Assembly: GCA_905236085.1 (NCBI GenBank)
Contig: CAJOOD010000144.1
Span: 1-5,449 of the forward strand
DNA length: 5,449 nt
Reading direction: 5' to 3'
Source: an uncultured Bacilli bacterium
GTDB taxonomy: Bacteria; Bacillota_I; Bacilli_A; RFN20; CAG-826
Shown here: piece by piece, positions 1-5,449 of the stretch
Position numbering within the stretch: the first letter of the stretch is position 1
Layout: each line of letters starts with the position of its first letter
Translations under genes and position numbers: made by a program
Notes under the pieces: model-generated
Told to the model about the DNA's origin: nothing
What the model saw: the letters and a program-made list of their open reading frames with translations, nothing else
Databases searched by the model: none

Positions 1-28
1 AAAAAGCCTTCTATTATTAAGGAAGGCT
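1..28 (-). terminator. Rho-independent terminator closing the alaS-ruvX-DUF1292 operon
   Basis: Read on the minus strand, a 7-bp perfect stem AGCCTTC / GAAGGCT (28-22 and 11-5) closes a loop of about 10 nt and is followed by a run of T that continues to the window edge (4-1). It starts 11 bp after the TAA of the DUF1292 gene, the expected place for an operon terminator. The plus-strand reading has no T-tract after the stem, so it appears to work in one direction only. The T-run may be longer than the part visible here. Confidence 0.85.
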
Positions 29-39
29 AATTCATATTC

Positions 40-297
40 TTATTTATCTTCTTCATCTAAGAAGGCATCTAATACTTCTTGAACTTCATCTAATTCTTCA
101 TCATCTTCGACATATAGAAGTTCATCACTGCCCTCTTTATATTTCATCACCATGACATCATCATCGTTACCATCTTCAGTGAAGATAACATATGAGGTAT
201 TTCTTTCTTCGTTATCATATGTAAATAAGATATTTACGATATGTTCTACTCCATCATCCGTGGTGATGACCATTTGGTCTTCTCTTAAAGTTGCCAT
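40..297 (-). CDS. DUF1292 (YrzB-like) small acidic protein
   Basis: This encodes a protein of 85 residues whose molecular role is not established. It matches the DUF1292 family (B. subtilis YrzB type) in its pattern of T-D-D-G-V-E-H near the N terminus, a central F-T-Y-D ... S-Y-V-I-F-T-E segment, an M-K-Y strand and a very acidic tail; family members commonly follow ruvX in Firmicutes. About one third of the residues are Asp or Glu (29 of 85), with no membrane segment and no Cys, so it is probably cytoplasmic. I chose the ATG at 297 rather than the in-frame ATG at 312. The later one has a strong ribosome binding site, GGGAGG, 7 nt upstream, and lies one base after the ruvX stop (TAA-t-ATG); the earlier one would place that binding site inside the coding region. 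It is the last gene of the operon, followed by a terminator. Family assignment is confident; function is unknown. Confidence 0.88.
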   Translation of the reverse strand: MATLREDQMVITTDDGVEHIVNILFTYDNEERNTSYVIFTEDGNDDDVMVMKYKEGSDELLYVEDDEELDEVQEVLDAFLDEEDK

Positions 298-298
298 A

Positions 299-721
299 TT
301 ATTTCCTCCCATTTAGATATGTTTCTAATATTTCTAATGCTGCATACATATCAACGATTTCTTTTTGCTTATCTTTTTTTATGCCCATCTCACTTAATCG
401 CTCATGAGCCATAACACTAGTAAGTCTTTCATCCACTAAGTGGACATTTAATCTAGCATCAGATTCTATTAGTCTTTCTTTAAATATTTCGACCACTCGG
501 CTCATATCCGATTCTCGCCCATCCATATGACGTGGATAGCCTAAGACGATGGTCGTAATATTTAATTCATGACATAATTCAAGTACTCTATTTTTAGGCT
601 TAGAATAGGCCCCTTTTTGAAAGCGAAACACTTCTTTAGGATGTCCAATACCTAAGCCATCAGATACAGCAATACCTAAAGTCGTTGTCCCTAAATCTAA
701 ACCTAAAATTCTTTCTTGCAT
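299..721 (-). CDS. ruvX: RuvX/YqgF family RNase H-fold nuclease (putative pre-16S rRNA nuclease)
   Basis: This encodes a 140-residue protein of the YqgF family, the usual full length. Family members are cytoplasmic RNase H-like nucleases linked to 5'-end maturation of 16S rRNA, and were earlier annotated as Holliday junction resolvases. The N-terminal strand has G-L-D-L-G (Asp9) leading into G-I-A-V-S-D (16-21). Residues 61-68 read GYPRHMDG, the position of the family's GLP-x-x-MDG motif, with Tyr-Pro in place of the usual Leu-Pro. D-E-R-L-T-S at 97-102 carries the conserved Glu98, and Asp124 precedes the A-A-x-x-I-L helix. The likely acidic catalytic set Asp9, Glu98 and Asp124 is thus intact. 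The ATG shares one base with the alaS stop (TAATG), implying translational coupling, and its own C-terminal codons hold the ribosome binding site of the next gene. Family assignment is confident; the precise rRNA-processing role is inferred from relatives. Confidence 0.95.
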   Translation of the reverse strand: MQERILGLDLGTTTLGIAVSDGLGIGHPKEVFRFQKGAYSKPKNRVLELCHELNITTIVLGYPRHMDGRESDMSRVVEIFKERLIESDARLNVHLVDERLTSVMAHERLSEMGIKKDKQKEIVDMYAALEILETYLNGRK

Positions 722-3327
722 TATAAACTCTCTTTTACTAATTCTAATGCATGTTCAATCTTATCGCTATCTTTTCCTGCTCCCATAGCAAAATCAGGTC
801 TACCTCCACCAGAGCCACCTAATTCTTTAGCGACCATAGAAACAATAGAACCAGCCTTAATTCCTTGATTATTCAATTCCTTAGATACTGAGACTACGAT
901 TTGTAGTCCGTTATCTTTAGAAGCGATTAAAACTATCACCGCATTATCATAGATAACCTTCAAATTATCAACGATAGACGATAAGACATCTTTAGAAATA
1001 TTACCAAGGTTTCTTAATAATAATTTCTTATCTTTATAATCGATAAATTCTTTCTTTAATGATTCAGTTATCGAGGAAGCTAATTTCTTATTTAATGATT
1101 CATTATCTTTTCTTAAATTATCTTTTTCATTAATTAAGGAATTTAAACGATCATTAACTTCCTTATATGAACCAGCATTGATAGAATTTCTTACTCTATT
1201 TAAGATATTGATACGTCTTTTTAATAATTCATATGCTCCTTTAGAAGTTCTAAATTGTATTCTTCTCACACCTGAGGCCACTGATTCTTCAAATTCAATT
1301 GCGAATATACCGATTTCATTCGTGTTATTAACGTGGGTTCCTCCACAGAATTCCTTAGATACATCACCAAATGTGACCACGCGAACTTCATCCCCATATT
1401 TTTCCGAAAATAAAGCTTTAGCCCCGATTTTCTTTGCTTCTTCGATTGGTAAGACTAAGGTCTTTTCTTCAATAGAGGCGGATATCCATTCATTAACTCT
1501 TACTTCAATCGCATTTAATTCTTCTTCACTTAATTTACGGTCAAAATTGAAGTCGAAATGGACATATTCATCATTACAGAATGAACCAGCTTGATTGATA
1601 TCACCAGATAATATTTCATCTAAGGCGCTTTGTAATAAGTGAGTGGCAGAGTGATTTCTCATGATGAGAGATCTTCTTTCCTCATCGATTTCTAATAAGA
1701 ATTCATCCCCTACTTTAATTTCACCAAATAAGATATTTAATGAATGTAGATGTTGTTTATTTGGAGCTTTATTGACCGCGTAGACTTCTGCGGCGCAGCT
1801 ATCGTTTTTAATATTACCGGTATCGGCGACTTGTCCACCCGCTTCAGCGTAGAAGATAGTCTTATCAAAGATAACTTCTCCATTATCACTTAATTTATCC
1901 ACTTTCACCCCATCTTTAAATAAGGCGATAACTTTTGCTTTAATTGGTTTAAAGCCATAAGTAAATAAGGATGCTTCTTTATAATCCATTAAATCTTTTG
2001 ATTGTTTATTCATGGATTCTAGACTTCCTCTAGAGGCTCTAGCTTGTTCTTTTTGCTTTTTCATCTCTTTGTTAAAGCCATCCATATCGATAGTGACATT
2101 ATTTTCTTCACATATCTCTTTGCTTAATTCAATTGGGAAGCCAAATGTATCATATAATTTAAAGGCATCCTCACCAGATAAAGAAGTTTTACCTTCAATC
2201 ATCTTAGCTAAGATTTGTTGTCCGTTTTGTAATGTTTTTAAGAATTTTTCTTCTTCGGATTTAATCATCTTGGTGACTTTATCTTCATTTTTTCTTAATT
2301 CTGGATAAAATCCTTCCATAATAGAGATCACTGTATCCACAAGAGTGTACATAAAAGGCTTATTGATACCAATTTTTTGAGCATAACGCATCGCTCTTCT
2401 AAGCAATCTTCTTAAGACATAGCCTCTTCCTTCATTAGAGAAAGATTCTCCATCGCTTAAAGCAAAGACACAAGCTCTAATATGATCAGCGATAACGCGA
2501 TATGAGGATTTATATTCTCCTTCATATTTATGAGTGGCAATCTTTTCTACTTCTTTAATAATAGGCATGAATAAATCGGTTTCAAAATTGGTTTCTGTTT
2601 CTTGCATGATGCAACAGATTCTTTCTAATCCGGAACCGGTATCGATATTTTTAGAGGGCAGTTCTTTATAATCTTCCTTTTTAACTCCACTTACCGCGTT
2701 AAATTGTGAAAAGACTATTCCCCATATTTCAATATATCTATCATTTTCTATTTCTTCGGATAATAATCTTACTCCGAGATGTTGGGGATCATATTTTTCT
2801 CCTCTATCGAAGAAGACTTCAGTATTAGGTCCACATGGTCCTTCCCCTATTTGCCAGAAATTATGTTCAAGTGGAATGAGGTGATCTTTTGCGAGTCCTT
2901 GTTTAATCCATAGATCTCTAGTTTCTAAATCACTAGGATAATATGTCACATAGACTTTATCTTTCGGAAAATCAAAATATTGAGGTGACATCAATATTTC
3001 ATAAGCCCAAGGTATCACTTCCTTACGGAAATAATCACCGATAGAGAAATTACCTAACATCTCAAAGAAGGTGTGATGTCTAGCGGTATGACCAACATTT
3101 TCAATATCATTAGTTCTAATGGATTTTTGGACATTGGTTATTCTTCTTGAAGGTGGAATTTCACTTCCATCAAAATATTTCTTTAAAGCGGCCACACCGG
3201 AATTAATCCATAATAATGTTGGATCATTATGAGGAATTAATGAGGCGCCTTTTTCAATTTTATGACCTTTTGAGGCAAAGAAATTAAGCCACATATTTCT
3301 GATTTCATTCGAGGTTAATCTTTTCAT
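721..3327 (-). CDS. alaS: Alanyl-tRNA synthetase (AlaRS)
   Basis: This is a complete 868-residue class II synthetase that charges tRNA-Ala with alanine in the cytoplasm. The catalytic core has GHTARHHTFFEMLGNFSIGD (79-98, the motif 2 region), GEGPCGPNTE (161-170) and the motif 3 sequence GSGLERI (231-237). The helical tRNA-recognition domain contains IADHIRAC (279-286) and EGRGYVLRRLLRRAMRY (299-315). The editing domain, which removes mischarged Ser or Gly, has AEAGGQVADTG (494-504) and an intact zinc-type site: His559 and His563 (HSATH), and Cys661 and His665 (CGGTH). A Lys/Glu/Asn-rich coiled coil (about 722-765) links to the C-Ala domain, which ends in GGSGGGRPDFAMGAG (837-851). The start is supported by AAGGAG 8 nt before the ATG, just downstream of a T-box terminator. 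The TAA stop overlaps the ruvX ATG. I see no frameshift or missing key residue. Expression should respond to uncharged tRNA-Ala through the leader. Confidence 0.99.
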   Translation of the reverse strand: MKRLTSNEIRNMWLNFFASKGHKIEKGASLIPHNDPTLLWINSGVAALKKYFDGSEIPPSRRITNVQKSIRTNDIENVGHTARHHTFFEMLGNFSIGDYFRKEVIPWAYEILMSPQYFDFPKDKVYVTYYPSDLETRDLWIKQGLAKDHLIPLEHNFWQIGEGPCGPNTEVFFDRGEKYDPQHLGVRLLSEEIENDRYIEIWGIVFSQFNAVSGVKKEDYKELPSKNIDTGSGLERICCIMQETETNFETDLFMPIIKEVEKIATHKYEGEYKSSYRVIADHIRACVFALSDGESFSNEGRGYVLRRLLRRAMRYAQKIGINKPFMYTLVDTVISIMEGFYPELRKNEDKVTKMIKSEEEKFLKTLQNGQQILAKMIEGKTSLSGEDAFKLYDTFGFPIELSKEICEENNVTIDMDGFNKEMKKQKEQARASRGSLESMNKQSKDLMDYKEASLFTYGFKPIKAKVIALFKDGVKVDKLSDNGEVIFDKTIFYAEAGGQVADTGNIKNDSCAAEVYAVNKAPNKQHLHSLNILFGEIKVGDEFLLEIDEERRSLIMRNHSATHLLQSALDEILSGDINQAGSFCNDEYVHFDFNFDRKLSEEELNAIEVRVNEWISASIEEKTLVLPIEEAKKIGAKALFSEKYGDEVRVVTFGDVSKEFCGGTHVNNTNEIGIFAIEFEESVASGVRRIQFRTSKGAYELLKRRINILNRVRNSINAGSYKEVNDRLNSLINEKDNLRKDNESLNKKLASSITESLKKEFIDYKDKKLLLRNLGNISKDVLSSIVDNLKVIYDNAVIVLIASKDNGLQIVVSVSKELNNQGIKAGSIVSMVAKELGGSGGGRPDFAMGAGKDSDKIEHALELVKESL

Positions 3328-3335
3328 TTTACTAG

Positions 3336-3341
3336 CTCCTT
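3336..3341 (-). promoter_or_regulatory. Ribosome binding site of alaS
   Basis: AAGGAG lies 8 nt before the alaS ATG at 3327, downstream of the T-box terminator. It is therefore transcribed only when the antiterminator wins. It fixes the alaS start codon. Confidence 0.85.
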
Positions 3342-3346
3342 ACAAT

Positions 3347-3369
3347 AAAAAACGTTCCATTAAGGAACG
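3347..3369 (-). terminator. Intrinsic terminator of the alaS T-box leader
   Basis: On the minus strand CGTTCC (3369-3364) pairs with GGAACG (3358-3353) across a TTAAT loop, directly followed by six T (3352-3347). It sits between the T-box sequence and the alaS ribosome binding site. Its 5' arm overlaps the 3' arm of the antiterminator (down to about 3366), so the two structures are mutually exclusive, as expected for transcription attenuation. Confidence 0.93.
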
Positions 3370-3397
3370 AATAATCGCGGTACCATCCTTATTCATC
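3366..3397 (-). promoter_or_regulatory. T-box antiterminator with the conserved TGGTACCGCG bulge
   Basis: On the minus strand GATGAATAA (3397-3389) can pair with TTATTCGTT (3374-3366), including two G-U pairs. The pairing encloses GGATGGTACCGCG (3388-3376), a near-consensus T-box sequence. In the known mechanism the UGGN of the bulge (UGGU, 3385-3382) pairs with the free 3' NCCA of an uncharged tRNA. The variable base here is U, which fits the A discriminator of bacterial tRNA-Ala. Pairing stabilises this structure and prevents the downstream terminator. Confidence 0.92.
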
Positions 3398-3551
3398 TAA
3401 TAATTTTAGACGCTCTTAATTGACCTTAACGCGGTGAACGTTAGTGATTAACTAATATCAAGGAAGGGGCCTATTTATCATTTGTTCTATGCTTCCACCA
3501 TCCATAGTCTCTATTAACAAAGAGGATAAATTTATTTTCCTTATCGACGTG

Positions 3552-3582
3552 AATATATTAGCACACCCATAAGAAAAAACAA
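3552..3582 (-). promoter_or_regulatory. Probable promoter of the alaS operon
   Basis: On the minus strand TTGTTT (3582-3577) and TAATAT (3560-3555) are separated by 16 nt, and a TG one base before the hexamer (3563-3562) makes an extended -10 element. An overlapping alternative -10, TATATT (3557-3552), matches the consensus better but fits the -35 less well. Either choice puts the transcription start near 3545-3549, just before the first base-paired arm of T-box stem I, which supports the call. The -35 box is weak. Confidence 0.6.
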
Positions 3583-3688
3583 ATTATTTTAAAAATAAAA
3601 TTAGTTTAAATAAATCTAAGAAAATCAAGGTTTTATTTTAAATTATTGACAAGTCATAACCATTAGCCAATGATGTATGCTTTTTTAC

Positions 3689-4753
3689 CTAGCCAAGAGC
3701 GATGACACGACCCTTTTTATTATCTATCATAATTACTTCATCAAAATGTAGATATTTAGATAAATCATTATTGTGATTGATTTTAATATTAATTCTTCTA
3801 CTTCCATTTGCTTTATAATCATTAATGATGATGTAGTCGTTAGGTTTTAATTCTTTACTGACTTCTTCTATTTCATTATCATTAAATTCAATAGTAAATA
3901 TTCCAGATAATAAGCAATCCATCATTTTACTTATATCATTAATTAGATTAGTAAATCCTTCTTTAATAAATGAGCTATTATCTTCTTTTTTTGGTATTAT
4001 TAATTCTTGATGCGAAGTAAGAAACCCTTCTTTATAAGATAGTGATAACACTCCCATTTTGGCTTTCTTAGATTCTATAAAAATTTCTATATAATAACCA
4101 TTCTGTTTATATTTATTTATCTTTCCATATCTAAGATTAATTTCATAATCTAAAGAGGCACAAATAGTTTCTAATTTTAAATAAGTTTTATCCTTTTTAA
4201 AATAAGATAAGACATCCATGAAATCAAAATAATGTGGTAGTTTCATCATCTCTAATTCGTTATCTTGAGAGAAAGAGATATCTTGAATGGCTGTTGGATT
4301 TTGAATTACTTTTATAATATTTTTTACTTCTTCATCACTAATTTTTCTTTTATCTCTATCATATTTAGTATTTGCGATGTAAAATAGAGTTTCCACAAAC
4401 ACAATACACAAAAGAGAGAAAGAAATCATAACAATCGTTATAACAGCAAGATTAAAATCTCCAATTGATTTAGAAATGTAATTATTTGTGCAGAAATCAA
4501 CAATCATAACTGCAAGCGAAAATATCGTCAAAAATAGAGTTAGAGCAAAAAACCAAAAGTGAAAACAATCTATTTTTAAAGTGCTAAAAAGTTTAATTTT
4601 TTTATGCATATTTTCCAGCCATTTTGCTAAACGATATTTGGGATAGACCCAACTTCCCCATTCCTTTGGAACCTCTTCTTTATTAAATATCATTAACACA
4701 TACGATATCACTAGAAATGAGATTGAGACAATAAAAATCAAATAAACTCGCAT
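3689..4753 (-). CDS. Three-helix membrane protein of unknown family; candidate Rhs-associated immunity or partner protein
   Basis: I do not recognise this family. The protein has 354 residues from the ATG at 4753. Three hydrophobic segments are visible: residues 2-23, about 62-88 and about 102-127. The Lys/Arg-rich stretches between the first and second (about 30-60) and after the third (N-x-K-Y-D-R-D-K-R-K) suggest, by the positive-inside rule, an outside N terminus and a cytoplasmic C-terminal domain of about 220 residues with mixed alpha/beta-like sequence and many Lys, Asp and Asn. I see no kinase, nuclease, ABC or protease motif. I chose the ATG at 4753 over the one at 4765 because it overlaps the Rhs stop as TAATG and has GGATGG 8 nt upstream; the earlier start gives 358 residues. 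Coupling to the Rhs gene is what suggests an immunity role, since genes for such proteins usually directly follow the toxin tip. That role is inference only. It looks more A+T-rich than alaS, in keeping with accessory DNA. Confidence 0.8.
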   Translation of the reverse strand: MRVYLIFIVSISFLVISYVLMIFNKEEVPKEWGSWVYPKYRLAKWLENMHKKIKLFSTLKIDCFHFWFFALTLFLTIFSLAVMIVDFCTNNYISKSIGDFNLAVITIVMISFSLLCIVFVETLFYIANTKYDRDKRKISDEEVKNIIKVIQNPTAIQDISFSQDNELEMMKLPHYFDFMDVLSYFKKDKTYLKLETICASLDYEINLRYGKINKYKQNGYYIEIFIESKKAKMGVLSLSYKEGFLTSHQELIIPKKEDNSSFIKEGFTNLINDISKMMDCLLSGIFTIEFNDNEIEEVSKELKPNDYIIINDYKANGSRRINIKINHNNDLSKYLHFDEVIMIDNKKGRVIALG

Positions 4754-5449
4754 TAAAACGACCATCCGTATTTATCAGAGATATAAGAAGTTAATACAGG
4801 GATGCTATAACTAATTAAAGGTGTATAAATACTGCTTTTAATAAATGCTCTTATAAATGATTCTGCAAACATTTTACTAAGAGATGCACCTAATCTAGAG
4901 CCCCATAGATTAATAGTTAACATATATTCCTTCCCATATCCATATTTAGAAAAAGCTGTTGATAAAGCCTTTATGGCTGTAATAGCGGTTTCATCTAGTT
5001 TTTTATTTTTTAAAATATTATTTTGAATACCATTCCCACTTACACTACCACCAACTATTCCCAAACCAGCAGCCATCATCGCTCCAAAAATAGAAAAGTC
5101 GTTGTGAAAAGCGCTGTCAACACTATATTGGGCTAAACCAGTTAAGCCACCAATCAGCATTGAGCCAAATATACCTATAGCAGAATAAGATAGAGCCATT
5201 GATGCAGCCGAAAATAAGCCATCAATACCAGCTTGCAAAAATGTATAGCCATTTATGTGATCCCATCCGTATTGAATCCCTTGCGAAATAACACTTGAAG
5301 TAAAGCCGATAGCAAAACTAGCAGCAATAATATCGATAAATAAAGCTGTACTAAATACTATATTCCCCATCTCATCTTTATATAAAATTGGGTCATTGTT
5401 ACAGTAGATATATAGATTTAATCCACCTATGGCTTCATTATTGATATAT
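4753..5449 (-). CDS. RHS repeat-associated core protein, C-terminal part (5' end outside the window)
   Basis: The frame is open to the window edge, so only the last 231 residues are visible. The first 31 read as the closing segment of the Rhs core: AIGGLNLYIYCNNDPI followed by Y-K-D-E-M-G-N, corresponding to the family pattern GLNLY-x-YC-x-N-x-P and the D-P-x-G-x boundary. In Rhs proteins this marks the end of the conserved shell; the variable tip behind it is often a toxin. Here the tip begins with a Gly/Ala/Ser-rich hydrophobic region of roughly 115 residues, with a G-W-D-H patch, G-G-L-T-G and G-L-G-I-V-G-G. It continues with a short polar hinge (K-N-K-K-L-D-E) and a C-terminal domain of about 80 residues ending in Y-G-W-S-F. 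No His-Asn-His, PD-(D/E)xK, deaminase or ADP-ribosyltransferase motif is evident. The apparent ATG at 5370 is the Met of D-E-M-G-N, not a start. Rhs membership is well supported; toxin activity is inferred. Confidence 0.9.
   Translation of the reverse strand, partial: YINNEAIGGLNLYIYCNNDPILYKDEMGNIVFSTALFIDIIAASFAIGFTSSVISQGIQYGWDHINGYTFLQAGIDGLFSAASMALSYSAIGIFGSMLIGGLTGLAQYSVDSAFHNDFSIFGAMMAAGLGIVGGSVSGNGIQNNILKNKKLDETAITAIKALSTAFSKYGYGKEYMLTINLWGSRLGASLSKMFAESFIRAFIKSSIYTPLISYSIPVLTSYISDKYGWSF

Larger units (their letters stand above)
3347..3548 (-). ncRNA. T-box riboswitch leader of alaS, tRNA-Ala responsive
   Basis: This transcribed leader of about 200 nt senses uncharged tRNA-Ala and controls read-through into alaS-ruvX-DUF1292. 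Stem I can be folded by eye: AAGGAA (3542-3537) with TTCCTT (3465-3460); ATTTATC (3531-3525) with GATAAAT (3479-3473); TTTGTT (3521-3516) with AACAAA (3486-3481); and CTATG (3507-3503) with CATAG (3491-3487). The AGAGA distal bulge (3512-3508) and the GGTGG loop (3499-3495) resemble the conserved AG bulge and terminal loop. The internal loop between the first two helices holds AGGCCCC, in which GCC (3470-3468) is the probable alanine specifier codon. Further small hairpins lie at about 3457-3443, 3433-3411 and 3410-3396. The antiterminator and terminator follow. The class is certain; the specifier assignment rests on my manual fold and on alaS being downstream. Confidence 0.95.

Noticed and set aside
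310..312. ATG at 312 as the DUF1292 start
   Set aside because: The GGGAGG ribosome binding site lies downstream of it and fits the ATG at 297, which also gives the conserved N terminus.
1178..1594. Plus-strand ORF of 138 codons
   Set aside because: It lies wholly antisense inside the intact alaS gene. The product is low-complexity Ser/Leu/Ile-rich and has no recognisable domain, which is a shadow of the real frame.
2012..2308. Plus-strand ORF of 98 codons
   Set aside because: It is antisense to the conserved alaS coding region and has no domain-like sequence.
3645..3680. Plus-strand TTGACA followed by a weak -10-like AATGAT, a possible antisense promoter
   Set aside because: The -10 is poor, no plus-strand gene follows, and chance matches are frequent in A+T-rich DNA.
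4763..4765. ATG at 4765 as the start of the membrane protein
   Set aside because: It has no convincing ribosome binding site. The ATG at 4753 makes a TAATG junction with GGATGG 8 nt upstream. The difference is only four residues and I cannot exclude the longer form.
5368..5370. ATG at 5370 as the start of the rightmost gene
   Set aside because: It is the Met of the Rhs D-E-M-G-N boundary, there is no good ribosome binding site, and the frame with conserved Rhs residues continues upstream.
1..5449. CRISPR array, tRNA or rRNA genes, IS element or long repeats
   Set aside because: I saw no regularly spaced repeats, cloverleaf, transposase motif or terminal inverted repeats. The only structured RNA is the T-box leader.

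Overview
The window reads as a piece of a low-GC Firmicute/Mollicute-like chromosome (Bacilli, Erysipelotrichia or Acholeplasma-type lineage). The reasons are the strong A+T bias, the alaS-ruvX-DUF1292 gene order known from Firmicutes, and a T-box leader in front of alaS. Trp is encoded by TGG and the stops are TAA or TAG, so nothing demands a recoded UGA. Every gene lies on the minus strand, so transcription runs from high to low coordinates.

Right part (about 3689-5449), accessory. The window edge cuts into the 3' end of an Rhs (RHS-repeat) gene. Its reading frame continues upstream of the apparent ATG at 5370 to the edge and encodes the signature end of the Rhs core (GGLNLYIYCNNDPI followed by DEMGN). 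Behind the core comes a Gly/Ala-rich hydrophobic stretch and a short C-terminal domain of unrecognised type. The Rhs stop codon overlaps the ATG of the next gene (TAATG), which encodes a three-helix membrane protein with a cytoplasmic domain of about 220 residues and no family I recognise. By position it is the best candidate for the cognate immunity protein or partner of the Rhs tip, and this pair is the most novel part of the window.

Middle (about 3345-3582), regulatory. A promoter with an extended -10 is followed by a complete T-box riboswitch. Stem I can be folded with a GCC (Ala) triplet in the specifier loop. Next come the T-box sequence TGGTACCGCG in an antiterminator, and a clean Rho-independent terminator (CGTTCC/GGAACG plus T6) just before the alaS ribosome binding site.

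Left part (1-3327), core operon. alaS (full-length alanyl-tRNA synthetase), ruvX (YqgF-family RNase H-fold nuclease) and a DUF1292/YrzB-like acidic protein are packed as TAATG and TAA-t-ATG junctions and end at a hairpin terminator at the left edge. Uncharged tRNA-Ala should therefore raise expression of all three. The ireB (yrzL) gene often found between alaS and ruvX in Firmicutes is absent.
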